DNA of 64,000 nt from Sphingomonas aerophila (GTDB taxonomy: Bacteria > Pseudomonadota > Alphaproteobacteria > Sphingomonadales > Sphingomonadaceae). Made by a program: the position numbers and the translations under genes. Within the stretch, counting starts at the first letter, position 1. The number at the start of each line of letters is the position of its first letter. Where the stretch lies: contig NZ_JACIJK010000003.1 in assembly GCF_014199305.1 (NCBI RefSeq), forward strand, positions 186,001 to 250,000, given 5' to 3'. The notes under the pieces are model-generated. The model searched no databases. It worked only from the letters and a program-made list of their open reading frames with translations, and had not been told where the DNA came from. This document shows positions 1 through 9,080 of the stretch, in pieces.

Positions 1-911
1 GCAAACTCATGGTCCGCGGCCTTCAGGTGGGTGGCAATTCCCATGCGTACGTGACCGCCACCCGGAGTCTCGATGAACTGCGGCTGGCCCTTGGCGTGGA
101 AGGACAGGAAGTCGGTGGGCGTGCCCGCCGCCTTAACATGCGCCAAGAAGGCGGACATGAAATCGTCGCCGGCGCCCGCAATGTCAGGGCCGCCGACCCG
201 TGCCTCGGGCAAAGCGCGCCGGACGCCTCGGATGGCTGTATCGTGAAGGCGAAAGAACTCCTCGCGCGTGCCGCCCCAATAATATTGCGGCAGGTTGGGC
301 TCGTTCCAGGTCTGGAAGTACCAGCTCGCCACCTCCGCACGGCCATACCGTTCGACACAATGGCGGACCCACTGGAACACCAGCTCTTCCCACTTGGCAT
401 AATCGCGCGGCGGAAAGGCCCAGCCGGTACGCAGGTCGCCGCTGCCGGGCCGCCAATCATGCTGGTAGGGCCGGGCGCGCGTGGAGAGAGCCTCGGGCAT
501 GAAGCCTATTTCAACGTAGGGCTTCACCCGCCGCTCGCGGTAAGTATCGAAGATGCGATCGACGATCGTCCAGTTGTACACCGGCCGCCCCGCCGCCTCC
601 TCGATATAGGCGTTGGTGGAGCCCCATTTCAGCGCGGGCGTGCCGTCGCCGCTGGTGAGCAGGTTGTGGGCGCGAAAATATACCCGGTCGGGGGCAAGCT
701 GGCCCAGCGTTGCCAGTGTCGTGCGCCCATCCTTCATGGTCGCGTAATTGGGCTCGTCCGCACCAAAGAAGCGCCACACGGGCTCCACCGGCTTTCCGGG
801 CTGGCCGGCGTTGACGGTGATCGTCACCGAGATCGGCGCGTCGCCCTGCTGCGCGGGCGCACCTGCGGTGGCGAACAGGGCGGCAAGCGCGAGGGCGCGG
901 CGCCAGGTCAT
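1..911 (-). CDS. GH39-family beta-xylosidase, 3' part missing (window edge)
   Basis: The frame is open from an ATG at 911 to the window edge, giving about 303 residues of the N-terminal part. A signal peptide (MTWRRALALAALFATAGAPA) indicates export. The segment WYFQTWNEPNLPQYYWGG (residues 198-215) carries the acid/base Glu (about E204) in the NEP motif of clan GH-A, and the surrounding sequence (VYFRAHNLLTSGDG, FDTYRERRVKPYVEIGFMPE) is typical of GH39 xylan beta-xylosidases. The nucleophile Glu would lie beyond the edge. The start codon overlaps the stop of the upstream GH127/146 gene by 4 nt (ATGA at 908-911), so the genes are probably translationally coupled. Likely role: removal of xylose from xylo-oligosaccharides in the periplasm. 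Family call is firm; substrate is inferred. Confidence 0.85.
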   Translation of the reverse strand, partial: MTWRRALALAALFATAGAPAQQGDAPISVTITVNAGQPGKPVEPVWRFFGADEPNYATMKDGRTTLATLGQLAPDRVYFRAHNLLTSGDGTPALKWGSTNAYIEEAAGRPVYNWTIVDRIFDTYRERRVKPYVEIGFMPEALSTRARPYQHDWRPGSGDLRTGWAFPPRDYAKWEELVFQWVRHCVERYGRAEVASWYFQTWNEPNLPQYYWGGTREEFFRLHDTAIRGVRRALPEARVGGPDIAGAGDDFMSAFLAHVKAAGTPTDFLSFHAKGQPQFIETPGGGHVRMGIATHLKAADHEF

Positions 912-3244
912 GCGCGAACGGGCTTAGGGCCGGCTGGCTCCAGGCTACGCACGCCATAGATGACGGCGTCACCCTTGCGCGCGGTCAGCTTCACCGTCGA
1001 CGTGGCCGCGGCCGTCGGGGGCAGGGCGTAGTCCACCACGACCCATTCCTCCGCCGAGGGCTGCTCTCGCCTTTCCGTCGCGACCAGCTTGCCGTCCACT
1101 TCAATCTCGACCGTTCGGCCCGTGTCGCGGCCCCAATAGGTAAGCTGGAGCAGGGCGGGACCGGGGCGCCGGGCAACGGTGAAGCGGACCGAACTGCCTT
1201 CCGGGATTGCACGATTGTGGCGGCCATAGAACTCGCCGGCCTTTCCGGTTGCGGCGACAAGCGCGTGGTCGACCTCCGGCTGTTGTTCGCCGATGTGGAA
1301 GATGTCGATCGTGCGCCTGACCAGGTCGGCGCGCTTCGCCTCCGCCGCCAGATAGGCGTCCTTGCCCGCCGCCCAGCTGCCGGGCGTGAAGGTGCGGAAG
1401 TACACGGCGGTGCGCCGGTCATACATGGGGAAAAACGGCCCAATCTCCCGCTCGTGCCCGAGCACGTCGGTGACGCGATAGCGGTGCGTTGCCCCCGCGA
1501 CCGGCGTCAGGGCAGCCTCCGGTCTTCCTGACGCAAGCAGGGCCGGCGCGGGATCATCGAAGCGCTGCGTCGCAGAACCCAGGTCGGCGGCGAGCACCAG
1601 CGGGCCGCTCAGAAAGGCATGGGTCCCAGGTGCGCCGGCCAACGGCTCGGCACGCAAGGTCATCGGCAGGGTGACGGCGATCCGGTCCCCTGCTTTCCAG
1701 CGTCTCGCTATTTGCCAATAGCCGTTGCGCGGTTCTTGCCTGAACGGCTGCTCGTTGATCAGCAACGTAGCACCCTCCGCCCAAGCAGGGCGACGGATCG
1801 CGATCGCCTGTCCGGCCTTGGGCGCGCGCGCGACGGTCAGCTGAACCTGCCCGTCCTGCGGGTAACGCGTGTCGAGTTCGATCCGCGGGCCGCCCGGCAC
1901 GTCCAGCGTCGACGGAATGAACAGGTTGAGGAACAACGTGTCCGGCCGCTGCCAATAGATCGAGTCAGCGTGCTTGGCATGACTTTCCATGCCGGACCCG
2001 ACACAGCACCAGAAGCTGTCCTCGGGCTTTGAATAATCGCGCTTTGCGCCGGCCTCCATCGGCATGAAATAGACGAACTGGCCGGTATCGGGGCGCTGGT
2101 GCGCCATGATGTGGTTGAGCTGGGTGCGCTCATAATAGTCGAACCAGTCGCCCTGTGGTTGCCAGGCATAAAGATGGCGGGTGAGCTTGAGCATGTTGTA
2201 GCTGTTGCAGGCCTCACAGGTCGCCGTGGTCAGCTGTTCGCCCTGATGGTCGGGTTGCCCGAAATGCTCGCGCTCCGAATTGCCGCCGACCGCATAACTG
2301 TGGTGGTGCCGAACCGTGTCATGGAAGAACAAGGCCGCCTTGGCGTCCGCCGGGTTGCCGGCGACCTCATGCAGGCGGGCATGGCCGACGAGCTTGGGGA
2401 TCTGCGTGTTGGCGTGGAGGCCGGCCAATTTGTCCTGCCCAGCCGCCAGCGGCTCGAACACGGCACGGTGGCGAAGCCGCCCTGCAAGGCCGTGCCAGCG
2501 CTGGTCCCCCGTGATCGCATACAGCTCGGCATAGGATTCCAGGATGCCGCCATGCTCCACGGAGAGCACCTGCTGCATCTGCGCCTCCGACAGCGCATCG
2601 AACACGCCGCCCATATAGCCCGCCAGGCCGGTCGCGATCGGCAGGGCGGCGCGCTTGCCGGCCAACTGGTTCGCGTCGATCAGCCCGGCAAGGACCTTGT
2701 GCTGGGCATAGATTGGAACCCAGCCGGCATTCAGCGTCCAGTCGGTGCGGATGTCGCCGCGACGGACCTCCTCGAAGATGACCTTGCCGGGCACCGTCTT
2801 GCCCCCGCGAGGCGCGGTGATGCCGCCGAGATAGCCGTCACCTTCAGTCGCCTGGATGCGCGCCATGGACGTAAGCGTCCGGTCCAGCGCTGCCGACAAC
2901 GCCGCGTCGCCGGTATTGGCCACCATCAGCGATGCGGCCGACATCCAATGGCCAAGCGTGTGACCCGCAATCCCCTGCGCTTCCCAGCCCCCATACATCT
3001 CGCCCCGTGGCGGCAGGCCGGCGGAGGTGTAGAAGTTGTGCAGCAGCCGTTCGGGGTCGAGCGACAAGAGGTATCGGCGATTGGCGGCCATCGCGTCGGC
3101 AAAGATCGACGGCTTGAGCGTGACATAGCGTGCCGGCACCGGCTCAGCCCGGCCCGTGGCCTGAGCGGCGAACGCAGGTCCAAATGCGGGCATCAGCGCC
3201 AGGGTGCTGGCGGAACCGAGAAAGCGGCGGCGGGTGACGATCAT
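908..3244 (-). CDS. Beta-L-arabinofuranosidase, GH127/GH146 (DUF1680) family
   Basis: The product has 778 residues from ATG 3244, chosen because it begins with a twin-arginine-like signal (MIVTRRRFLGSASTLALMPA) and overlaps the upstream stop by 4 nt. The catalytic domain (about residues 40-540) shows HWMSAASLM, ILESYAELYAITGD, CEACNSYNMLKLTRHLY (about 343-359) and FWCCVGSGMESH (about 411-422). In GH127 enzymes the Glu/Cys of the CEAC segment and the paired cysteines bind zinc, and one cysteine is the nucleophile, so the site looks intact. The C-terminal third (about 540-778) resembles the accessory beta domains of longer GH146-type members. It should release beta-L-arabinofuranose from arabinan, arabinoxylan or glycoprotein side chains. 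It sits in the middle of a three-gene run, GH43 - this - GH39. GH127 and GH146 cannot be separated by eye. Confidence 0.85.
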   Translation of the reverse strand: MIVTRRRFLGSASTLALMPAFGPAFAAQATGRAEPVPARYVTLKPSIFADAMAANRRYLLSLDPERLLHNFYTSAGLPPRGEMYGGWEAQGIAGHTLGHWMSAASLMVANTGDAALSAALDRTLTSMARIQATEGDGYLGGITAPRGGKTVPGKVIFEEVRRGDIRTDWTLNAGWVPIYAQHKVLAGLIDANQLAGKRAALPIATGLAGYMGGVFDALSEAQMQQVLSVEHGGILESYAELYAITGDQRWHGLAGRLRHRAVFEPLAAGQDKLAGLHANTQIPKLVGHARLHEVAGNPADAKAALFFHDTVRHHHSYAVGGNSEREHFGQPDHQGEQLTTATCEACNSYNMLKLTRHLYAWQPQGDWFDYYERTQLNHIMAHQRPDTGQFVYFMPMEAGAKRDYSKPEDSFWCCVGSGMESHAKHADSIYWQRPDTLFLNLFIPSTLDVPGGPRIELDTRYPQDGQVQLTVARAPKAGQAIAIRRPAWAEGATLLINEQPFRQEPRNGYWQIARRWKAGDRIAVTLPMTLRAEPLAGAPGTHAFLSGPLVLAADLGSATQRFDDPAPALLASGRPEAALTPVAGATHRYRVTDVLGHEREIGPFFPMYDRRTAVYFRTFTPGSWAAGKDAYLAAEAKRADLVRRTIDIFHIGEQQPEVDHALVAATGKAGEFYGRHNRAIPEGSSVRFTVARRPGPALLQLTYWGRDTGRTVEIEVDGKLVATERREQPSAEEWVVVDYALPPTAAATSTVKLTARKGDAVIYGVRSLEPAGPKPVRA

Positions 3245-4827
3245 GGCTTGGCGTCCGGTACGATCACGTCCGCTGGCAGGGCGGACAGGGTGAAGCTGTC
3301 GATGTCTAGGTGCCCGCCGCTCGCGCCGGGATTGTAGCAAGACAGCGCGAACTGTTGGCCCTGGAAGGTGCCGGTGCGCCAGTCGAACCGCAGCGGAAAG
3401 GCGCCGCCCACCGCCGCCCAGCGCGCGCCGTCGCTGCTATAGGCGACCTGTCCGGTGGATCTCCCAAAATCGGTATCGACGCGCAGCCACAACTGCCTGC
3501 CCGTGAACGGGATCGCAGGGACGCGCGTTTCGGTCTTTGGTCCCGCCTCGGTCGAGTCCGTCACCTTCATGGTCAGGCTTCGCGAGCCATTGCCCCCGAC
3601 GATCGACAATTGCGCGCTGATCTTGCCAAAGGTGCCAAAGCCGCAGACATCGCCGGGGCGGATGCCGGCCAGGTCCAGCTTCACGGTCGCGCGCCCGCGC
3701 GGGCCCTGAGTCTTCTGCGTCAGCGTGTTGCGCGCGCTCCACAGATCGGCGGCTCTGGTCGCATGCAGGCGCAGGAACCCGGGCCGCTGGGTCAGGGACC
3801 AGCGTGTATCGTCAGGGTTATGGTTCCACTGCCATTGCGGCCCGAGCTTTGCGCTGGCGAAATCGTCGGAGCTGGGCGGTTCGGCGAAGGGCTGGCCGGA
3901 GATCGGCTTTGGTGCGCGGTCGGGGACGCGGTTCGGCGCGTCCGGCGTGCCCCATATCGGCCAGTCGTCCTTCCAGAACACCGGACTGATGTTGGTCATG
4001 CGCCCGATCGCGCCGGCGTCCACCATGACGAACCCATACCAGCCGCCATCAGGCAGATCGACCAGTGCACCCTGGTGCCCGCCGCTCTTGTCGTCGATCT
4101 GCGGCCGGGTTTCCCACGGCCCGCGCAGCGTGCGCGCCCGCGAGACGGTCATCCCCAGCCGGTTCGGGATGGCGTTGAACAGGTAATACCAGCCGGCGCG
4201 TTTAATCAATTTGGAGCCTTCGGCGCCCTTGTGGAAGTGGATAACCCGCGAACTCGCGACCGCGGAATAGTCCTTGTTCAGCGTCAGCAGCGTGATCGTG
4301 CCGTCCGATCCGATCGATGTCGCAATGTAGCCGGTGCCGTCATCGTCGAAGAACAGCCCTGGGTCGAACGCCTGCAGGTCGAGCTCCGTAAAGGTCCATG
4401 GGCCATTGATGCTGGTGGCGGAGTACAGGCGCGTGTTCATGCCGACGGGAGTGACGGCAAGGAAGAACCGCCCGCCATGGTGGCGCAGGCTCGCGGCAAA
4501 GAACCCCTGCCGGTACACGCCGCCATCCCGAAGGTCGAAGCGCCTGTCGCCGTCCAGCCGGGGAAGCACGTGGCCTGAGATCCGCCAGTTCACCAGGTCA
4601 CGCGAATGCAGGATGGTGATGCCGGGCACGTTGGCAAAGGTCGTGCTGGCGAAATAGAAATCCTGCCCGACGCGGATGATGTCCGGGTCGGGATAGTCGG
4701 CGAACAGCACCGGGTTGCGATAGGTGCCGTCGCCCTGGTCGGCGCGCCAGACCTGTGCGTCGGCTGCTCCTGCCAGCGCAAGCAGCCCCGCGGCGATCGC
4801 GCCGATACTCTTCTCTCCGCACAGCAC
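3241..4827 (-). CDS. GH43-family beta-xylosidase/alpha-L-arabinofuranosidase
   Basis: A five-bladed propeller domain begins with GTYRNPVLFADYPDPDIIRV, which holds the catalytic-base Asp (DPD). FASTTFANVPGITILHSRDLVNW follows, and a C-terminal beta-sandwich (about the last 200 residues, starting at DDFASAKLGPQWQWNHNPDD) is typical of GH43 xylosidases. The start is uncertain. GTG 4827 gives a leader ending LLALAGAADAQ that looks like a signal peptide and a 528-residue product. An in-frame ATG at 4893 would add 22 unconvincing residues. The stop overlaps the ATG of the GH127/146 gene (3241-3244). Expected role: cleavage of xylosyl or arabinosyl ends of arabinoxylan oligosaccharides in the periplasm. 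The exact linkage cannot be read from the sequence. Confidence 0.85.
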   Translation of the reverse strand: MLCGEKSIGAIAAGLLALAGAADAQVWRADQGDGTYRNPVLFADYPDPDIIRVGQDFYFASTTFANVPGITILHSRDLVNWRISGHVLPRLDGDRRFDLRDGGVYRQGFFAASLRHHGGRFFLAVTPVGMNTRLYSATSINGPWTFTELDLQAFDPGLFFDDDGTGYIATSIGSDGTITLLTLNKDYSAVASSRVIHFHKGAEGSKLIKRAGWYYLFNAIPNRLGMTVSRARTLRGPWETRPQIDDKSGGHQGALVDLPDGGWYGFVMVDAGAIGRMTNISPVFWKDDWPIWGTPDAPNRVPDRAPKPISGQPFAEPPSSDDFASAKLGPQWQWNHNPDDTRWSLTQRPGFLRLHATRAADLWSARNTLTQKTQGPRGRATVKLDLAGIRPGDVCGFGTFGKISAQLSIVGGNGSRSLTMKVTDSTEAGPKTETRVPAIPFTGRQLWLRVDTDFGRSTGQVAYSSDGARWAAVGGAFPLRFDWRTGTFQGQQFALSCYNPGASGGHLDIDSFTLSALPADVIVPDAKP

Positions 4828-4929
4828 GTCTTGAACGACGCCCCTATTAGTCTGAGTTATCGCTCTTGTGCGCTCTCCGTCGCAGCAGGGCAATACCGAC
4901 TTGGGTCCAGCGCGCGGCTCTGTCCCACA

Positions 4930-6168
4930 TCACCCGATCAGCAGCCTTGTTCCCAGCGCGGCGGCGAGCGCCAGCGGCATGGCGATGATGCCCACCCGCA
5001 GGAAGCCGAGGAAGCTCACATCCTCTCCCTCGCGCCGGATCGCCTGAAGCCACAAAATGGTCGCGAGCGATCCGGTGACGGACAGGTTGGGGCCAAGATC
5101 CACGCCGATCAGCAGGGCATCCGTCAGCAGACGCGTGGGTTGCGCCTGGGAGAGCGCCGTGCCCGCGAGCAGTCCTGCGGGCAGGTTGTTGATCGCGTTG
5201 CACAGGAATGCGAGCGCCGTTCCCGCCGCCGCGGCCCCACCAGGGTCGCGTCCTGCTTGCCGCAACCAGAGGGCGACCTGTGCGATCGCGCCCGTACTGT
5301 TCAGCGCGTCAACCAGGACGAACAGCCCAGCCACCAGCGGCAGCACGCCCCAGGAGACATGGCGGACGAGCGCCAGCGGCGATTGTCGACGCAGCAAACT
5401 GACGCCCAGCGCCGTCGCAACCCCGGCAACGGCGGTCGGCAGGCCGAGCGGTTCATCAAGCGCAGAGATCACGATCAGTAACGCCGCCGTCAGCAGCACG
5501 CCCGCAAGCGACAGCCGCCCACCCGCGCTTAGCGGTTCGCGCGCGATCCCGGCCGCACATGCGCCCGCCAACCGGCGGCGCTCGACGACGCGCAGTACGC
5601 CATAGGTGACCACGATCGCCGCGACGGAGGGTAGGGCGAACGAGCGAACCCAGCCGCCAAGCGGCGGCATGTGCCCGCCATACAGGACAAGGTTGGCGGG
5701 GTTGGAGATCGGCAACACAAAGCTCGCCGCGTTGGCGACCATGGCACAGGCGAAAAGCATGGGCAGCGGATCGGCCCTGGCTTTGCGCGCTGCGGCGAAT
5801 ACGGCGGGGGTGAGCACCACGGCGGTCGCGTCGTTGGACATCAGCGCCGTCACCAACGTGCCGGTGGCATAGATCAGCAGGAACAGGCGCGCGGTTGAAC
5901 CCCGGGCGTGGTTGACCGCCAGGGTAGCCGCCCAGTCGAACACGCCATGTGCCCGCGCCACCTCGCTGAGCAGCATGATGCCGGTCAGGAACAGGTACAC
6001 GTCCAGCCCCTTTGCGACCGCCCGGCCCGCATCGGTCGGGGCAATCAGGTCGAACAGGAGCAGCAATATGGCACCGCCAATTGCCCAAACCCATTCGGGC
6101 GAACGCATGGGCCGGGTGATGACGCCTGCGGTGGCCAACCCCGCGATCAGCCAGGTCGCAGCGATCAC
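4930..6168 (-). CDS. ArsB/SLC13-type (ion transporter superfamily) inner-membrane permease
   Basis: The protein has 412 residues with about ten to twelve hydrophobic segments. Two repeated signatures, SNDATAVVLTPAVFAAARKA and ANAASFVLPISNPANLVLYGG, are the paired substrate-binding loops of the ArsB/NhaD/SLC13 superfamily. The length fits ArsB (about 430). No arsR or arsC gene lies beside it, so arsenite export is only one possibility; a dicarboxylate or Na+/H+ role is equally possible. The start is a GTG at 6168 without a strong ribosome-binding site. It lies about 100 nt upstream of the GH43 gene on the same strand, so read-through is possible, but no sugar role is implied. Confidence 0.7.
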   Translation of the reverse strand: MIAATWLIAGLATAGVITRPMRSPEWVWAIGGAILLLLFDLIAPTDAGRAVAKGLDVYLFLTGIMLLSEVARAHGVFDWAATLAVNHARGSTARLFLLIYATGTLVTALMSNDATAVVLTPAVFAAARKARADPLPMLFACAMVANAASFVLPISNPANLVLYGGHMPPLGGWVRSFALPSVAAIVVTYGVLRVVERRRLAGACAAGIAREPLSAGGRLSLAGVLLTAALLIVISALDEPLGLPTAVAGVATALGVSLLRRQSPLALVRHVSWGVLPLVAGLFVLVDALNSTGAIAQVALWLRQAGRDPGGAAAAGTALAFLCNAINNLPAGLLAGTALSQAQPTRLLTDALLIGVDLGPNLSVTGSLATILWLQAIRREGEDVSFLGFLRVGIIAMPLALAAALGTRLLIG

Positions 6169-6338
6169 GAGCGGGAGCGGCCCAGGGATAGAGCCGCCCA
6201 GCGCGCATCAGGAACCCCCAGGATACAAAATCCTGCTGCCCGCATCCACCTGGGGTTCACCATGCATTGGGCCTGTCGCAGCATCCCAAGGCTGTGCAAC
6301 GCCGCCCCAATCGCGTCCAGCCCGCGATCATTCAAAGT

Positions 6339-6365
6339 GGGGAAGCGGCATCACTGCCGCTCCCC
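6339..6365 (-). terminator. Stem-loop terminator after the proline-rich protein gene
   Basis: On the minus strand GGGGAGCGGCA pairs with TGCCGCTTCCCC across a GTGA loop, with one bulged base, followed by a short T-containing stretch. It lies just past the stop of the gene at 6373. The remaining roughly 170 nt up to the permease start hold nothing recognisable. Confidence 0.55.
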
Positions 6366-6372
6366 CCTTTAA

Positions 6373-6960
6373 TCAACGCTGTTGCGGCGCGGTCGCGGGA
6401 GGCGGTGGAGCGTCGCTGTTGACGGGCGGTGTCGGGGCGCCCCCCGCCTTGTCGCCCGCGCCGACCGGCGGTGGCGGCGGGGCCGAGTCCATTCCGGCGT
6501 GCGGAGGCGGCGGAGGAGCGCCGGGGCCGCCGGGTGGATGAGGGGGTGGACCGCCATTGCCGTGCGGCGGCGGTGCGCCGACTTCCTGGATGTCGCCGGC
6601 TTGGTCCACTAAAAAGCGGGCCCTCAATTGGCCATCGTCGAAGCGACCCTGGACCAGCACCGGCGCGCCTGCCGCCACCGTAACGCCGTGCCGGCCGGTA
6701 TCGACCAGCATGCGCCCGGTGCCGTCTTCGACCAGAAAGCGGTTTCCGTACACGGCCGTCACGCGGCCGCGAACGTTCACGATGCCGCTGCTGGACGACA
6801 GCCTGGACACGGCAGTCGGAACAGTGGGTGCCATTTCAATGTTGGGCCGGGTCAGCGCCACCGCGCTTGCCCCGCCCGCCGCGCCGATGGCGAGCAACGC
6901 TGCCGCCCCGATGCCGACACGCTGCCGACCGGACAAGCGGATGATGTTGTGAAAGGCCAT
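6373..6960 (-). CDS. Secreted OB-fold-like protein with proline-rich tail
   Basis: The product has 195 residues from ATG 6960, chosen for its strong ribosome-binding site (GAGGAGAACGCTC). An N-terminal hydrophobic segment (VGIGAAALLAIGAAGGASAVAL) acts as signal or anchor. Residues about 55-125 (VNVRGRVTAVYGNRFLVEDGTGRMLVDTG...VLVQGRFDDGQLRARFLVD) read as a small beta-barrel like the OB-type BOF or DUF5666 domains. The last 65 residues are proline, glycine and histidine rich (PPPHGNGGPPPHPPGGPG). It is divergent from a two-component system at 7067, which probably controls it. Function unknown; envelope stress or metal binding is inferred only from the His/Pro tail and the neighbours. Confidence 0.7.
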   Translation of the reverse strand: MAFHNIIRLSGRQRVGIGAAALLAIGAAGGASAVALTRPNIEMAPTVPTAVSRLSSSSGIVNVRGRVTAVYGNRFLVEDGTGRMLVDTGRHGVTVAAGAPVLVQGRFDDGQLRARFLVDQAGDIQEVGAPPPHGNGGPPPHPPGGPGAPPPPPHAGMDSAPPPPPVGAGDKAGGAPTPPVNSDAPPPPATAPQQR

Positions 6961-7027
6961 GAGCGTTCTCCTCGATAGTGATCGCGCCCTTTTACCGACG
7001 CCCACGCCATCCAGGCTGAACCGGTCC

Positions 7028-7045
7028 GTTCAGTTTCGGTTTAAG
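7028..7045 (+). promoter_or_regulatory. Possible OmpR-type direct repeat in divergent promoter
   Basis: GTTCAG (7028-7033) and GTTTAAG (7039-7045) recur with an 11-bp period between the divergent secreted-protein gene and the response regulator gene. This is the spacing used by PmrA/QseB-type regulators. It is a candidate self-regulatory site. The response regulator ATG has a good ribosome-binding site (AGGAG) just downstream. Confidence 0.35.
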
Positions 7046-7066
7046 CGGCGTTCCTAGGAGTGGCCG

Positions 7067-7729
7067 ATGCGTATCCTGCTCGTCGAAGATGACCGCGACC
7101 TGGGTCCCACGCTCGCCGCGGCGTTGCGGGCGGAAAATTTCGCCGTGGATCTTGCCGCCAACGGCATCGACGGCGGTCATCTGGGCGAAACGGAAGCTTA
7201 TGACGCGGCGGTTCTCGACCTGGGCCTGCCCGGCCGCGACGGGATCGGCGTGCTTCAAGGCTGGCGCGCGGCGGGGCGAAACGTGCCGGTGCTGGTGCTG
7301 ACCGCGCGGGAGGGCTGGTCCGACAAGGTCGCCGGGTTCAAGGCTGGGGCCGACGACTTCCTGCTAAAGCCCGTTCGCATCGAGGAACTGGTCATGCGCC
7401 TGCGCGCCCTGATCCGCCGCTCTGCCGGTCATGGTCAGCCACGGCTCGACTGCGGCCCGCTCAGCTTCGATACCCAGACCGGCAGTTTCGAACTCGATGG
7501 CCTGCCGATCCGGCTCACCGCGTTCGAATGGCGCGTCCTGTCGCAGCTCATGTTGCGCAAGGAGGCGGTGGTGGAACGGCTCGACCTGCTGGAGCGGGTT
7601 TATGAAGGCGATGCGGATGTAGACTCGAACAGCCTGGAGGTCATCGTGGGCCGGTTACGCAAGAAGATCGGTGCATCGCTGATCGAGACGGTTCGCGGCC
7701 GCGGCTATCGCCTGACCTGCGGAGGCTGA
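7067..7729 (+). CDS. OmpR/PhoP-family response regulator
   Basis: The product has 220 residues. The receiver domain (1-115) has the acidic pair LLVEDDRD, the phospho-acceptor Asp in VLDLGLPG, Thr in VLTAREG and Lys in LLKPVRI. A winged-helix trans_reg_C domain (about 125-218) ends with VIVGRLRKKIGASLIETVRGRGYRL. The sequence is closest in feel to the QseB/TctD/PmrA group. It is followed 3 nt later by its histidine kinase gene, and it is divergent from the proline-rich secreted protein gene, the most likely target. Confidence 0.92.
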   Translation: MRILLVEDDRDLGPTLAAALRAENFAVDLAANGIDGGHLGETEAYDAAVLDLGLPGRDGIGVLQGWRAAGRNVPVLVLTAREGWSDKVAGFKAGADDFLLKPVRIEELVMRLRALIRRSAGHGQPRLDCGPLSFDTQTGSFELDGLPIRLTAFEWRVLSQLMLRKEAVVERLDLLERVYEGDADVDSNSLEVIVGRLRKKIGASLIETVRGRGYRLTCGG

Positions 7730-7732
7730 CCG

Positions 7733-9058
7733 GTGCGGCTCGCGCCTCGGTCGCTTCACGGGCGAATGCTGCTGGTCTCGGCAGTCGCGACCGTCGTGGC
7801 ATTGGTACTAGCAGGCAGCGTAGTCGCGGGGCTTCTTGGCCGCTTCGTAGTCGAAGGGCTCGACCGCCGGCTCGACGCCGAACTGACGCTGCTGGCGAGT
7901 GCGGTGGATGGAGAGGGGCGGATCGATCGCGCCCGTTTGGCCGAGCACGCGTCGGTACTGGATGGCGGGCCGGGTTGGCGATGGCGGATAGCGGGACCTG
8001 ACGGCAATGTCGGCTCGGCCGACTTCTCCGCGCTCGACGTGGGGCCGCCCCCTCCACATGGGCGCGGTCCCGATCGGTTCAACAAAGGCCCACGCCCGAT
8101 GGAGGGCGCCAGTGAGCAAGGCGTTCCGGTTCATGCCCGGCAGGTCTCCCTGGAAACGCGGCGCGGCGGGGTGACGATCACCGCGGCGGCGCCGCGCGAC
8201 GTGGTCCGTCGGCCGATACGTGGCGCCGTCGTTCCGCTGCTGGCTGCCCTGGCTGGAATCGCTGCCCTGCTGACTGCGGCCATGCTGGTCCAGTTACGGA
8301 TCGGCCTTCGCCCCCTGCGCCGACTGCAAGAGCAGGTTGCGGCGATACGCGACGGCCGCGCCAGCCGCGTTGACGAAGACCAGCCGACAGAGCTGCAGCC
8401 CCTCGCCGCCGAACTCAACGCGCTCGCCGCCGACACGCGGGCCGCGCTCTCTGCGGCGCGCGGGTCCGCGGCCAACATGTCACATGCGTTGAAGACGCCC
8501 GTGGCGACGCTGGCGATCGCCCTGCGCGATCAGCCCGGGCCCGCGGAGCAGGTCGCACGGATCCATCGGACGATCCGCCACCACCTAGCCCGGGCCCGCG
8601 CCGACGCAGTGAACCGGCGTACCGCGACGCCGCTGTGCGCGACAGTAACGGACGTGATGGCGGCGGTGACGGCGATCCATCGGGACAGGCACTTTCAGGT
8701 CGCCAACGAGGTCGCCGATGATCTTAGCGTCGCGATCGACGCCCAGGATCTGGAGGAATTGCTCGGCAACGTCCTCGACAACGCGGCCCGCTTTGCCGAG
8801 GCTCGGATCGCTATTGTCGCCGTTCGCGAAGGGCGACGGGTCATCGTAACCGTGTCGGACGACGGCCCCGGCATCCCTCCATCGGAGCGCGGCCGGGTGG
8901 CCCAGCCCGGGATGCGGCTGGATGAGCAAGGTCAGGGCCACGGCTTTGGCCTGTCGATCGTGGCCGAACTGGTCGCGCTGTATGGCGGTTCGCTGATGCT
9001 GGGGGAGGTTGCCGGCGGCGGGCTGGCGGTCAGTTTGACCCTGCCCGCCGCCGACTGA
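7733..9058 (+). CDS. Two-component sensor histidine kinase, partner of the 7067 regulator
   Basis: The product has 441 residues from GTG 7733. There are two membrane spans (about 12-36 and 165-190) around a periplasmic domain of about 130 residues. A HAMP-like linker and a HisKA box with His in NMSHALKTPVATL follow, then an N box (LGNVLDNAARFA), G1 (VSDDGPGIP) and G2 (GHGFGLSIV). The periplasmic domain contains DVGPPPPHGRGP, which resembles VGAPPPHGNGG in the divergent secreted protein. Its stimulus is unknown. The layout is that of the EnvZ/QseC group. Confidence 0.9.
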   Translation: MRLAPRSLHGRMLLVSAVATVVALVLAGSVVAGLLGRFVVEGLDRRLDAELTLLASAVDGEGRIDRARLAEHASVLDGGPGWRWRIAGPDGNVGSADFSALDVGPPPPHGRGPDRFNKGPRPMEGASEQGVPVHARQVSLETRRGGVTITAAAPRDVVRRPIRGAVVPLLAALAGIAALLTAAMLVQLRIGLRPLRRLQEQVAAIRDGRASRVDEDQPTELQPLAAELNALAADTRAALSAARGSAANMSHALKTPVATLAIALRDQPGPAEQVARIHRTIRHHLARARADAVNRRTATPLCATVTDVMAAVTAIHRDRHFQVANEVADDLSVAIDAQDLEELLGNVLDNAARFAEARIAIVAVREGRRVIVTVSDDGPGIPPSERGRVAQPGMRLDEQGQGHGFGLSIVAELVALYGGSLMLGEVAGGGLAVSLTLPAAD

Positions 9059-9080
9059 CAGCCCGTTCCTGCCCCCCCGA

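Noticed and set aside
2099..3337. Open frame of 412 codons on the plus strand
   Set aside because: It is the antisense of the GH127/146 gene.
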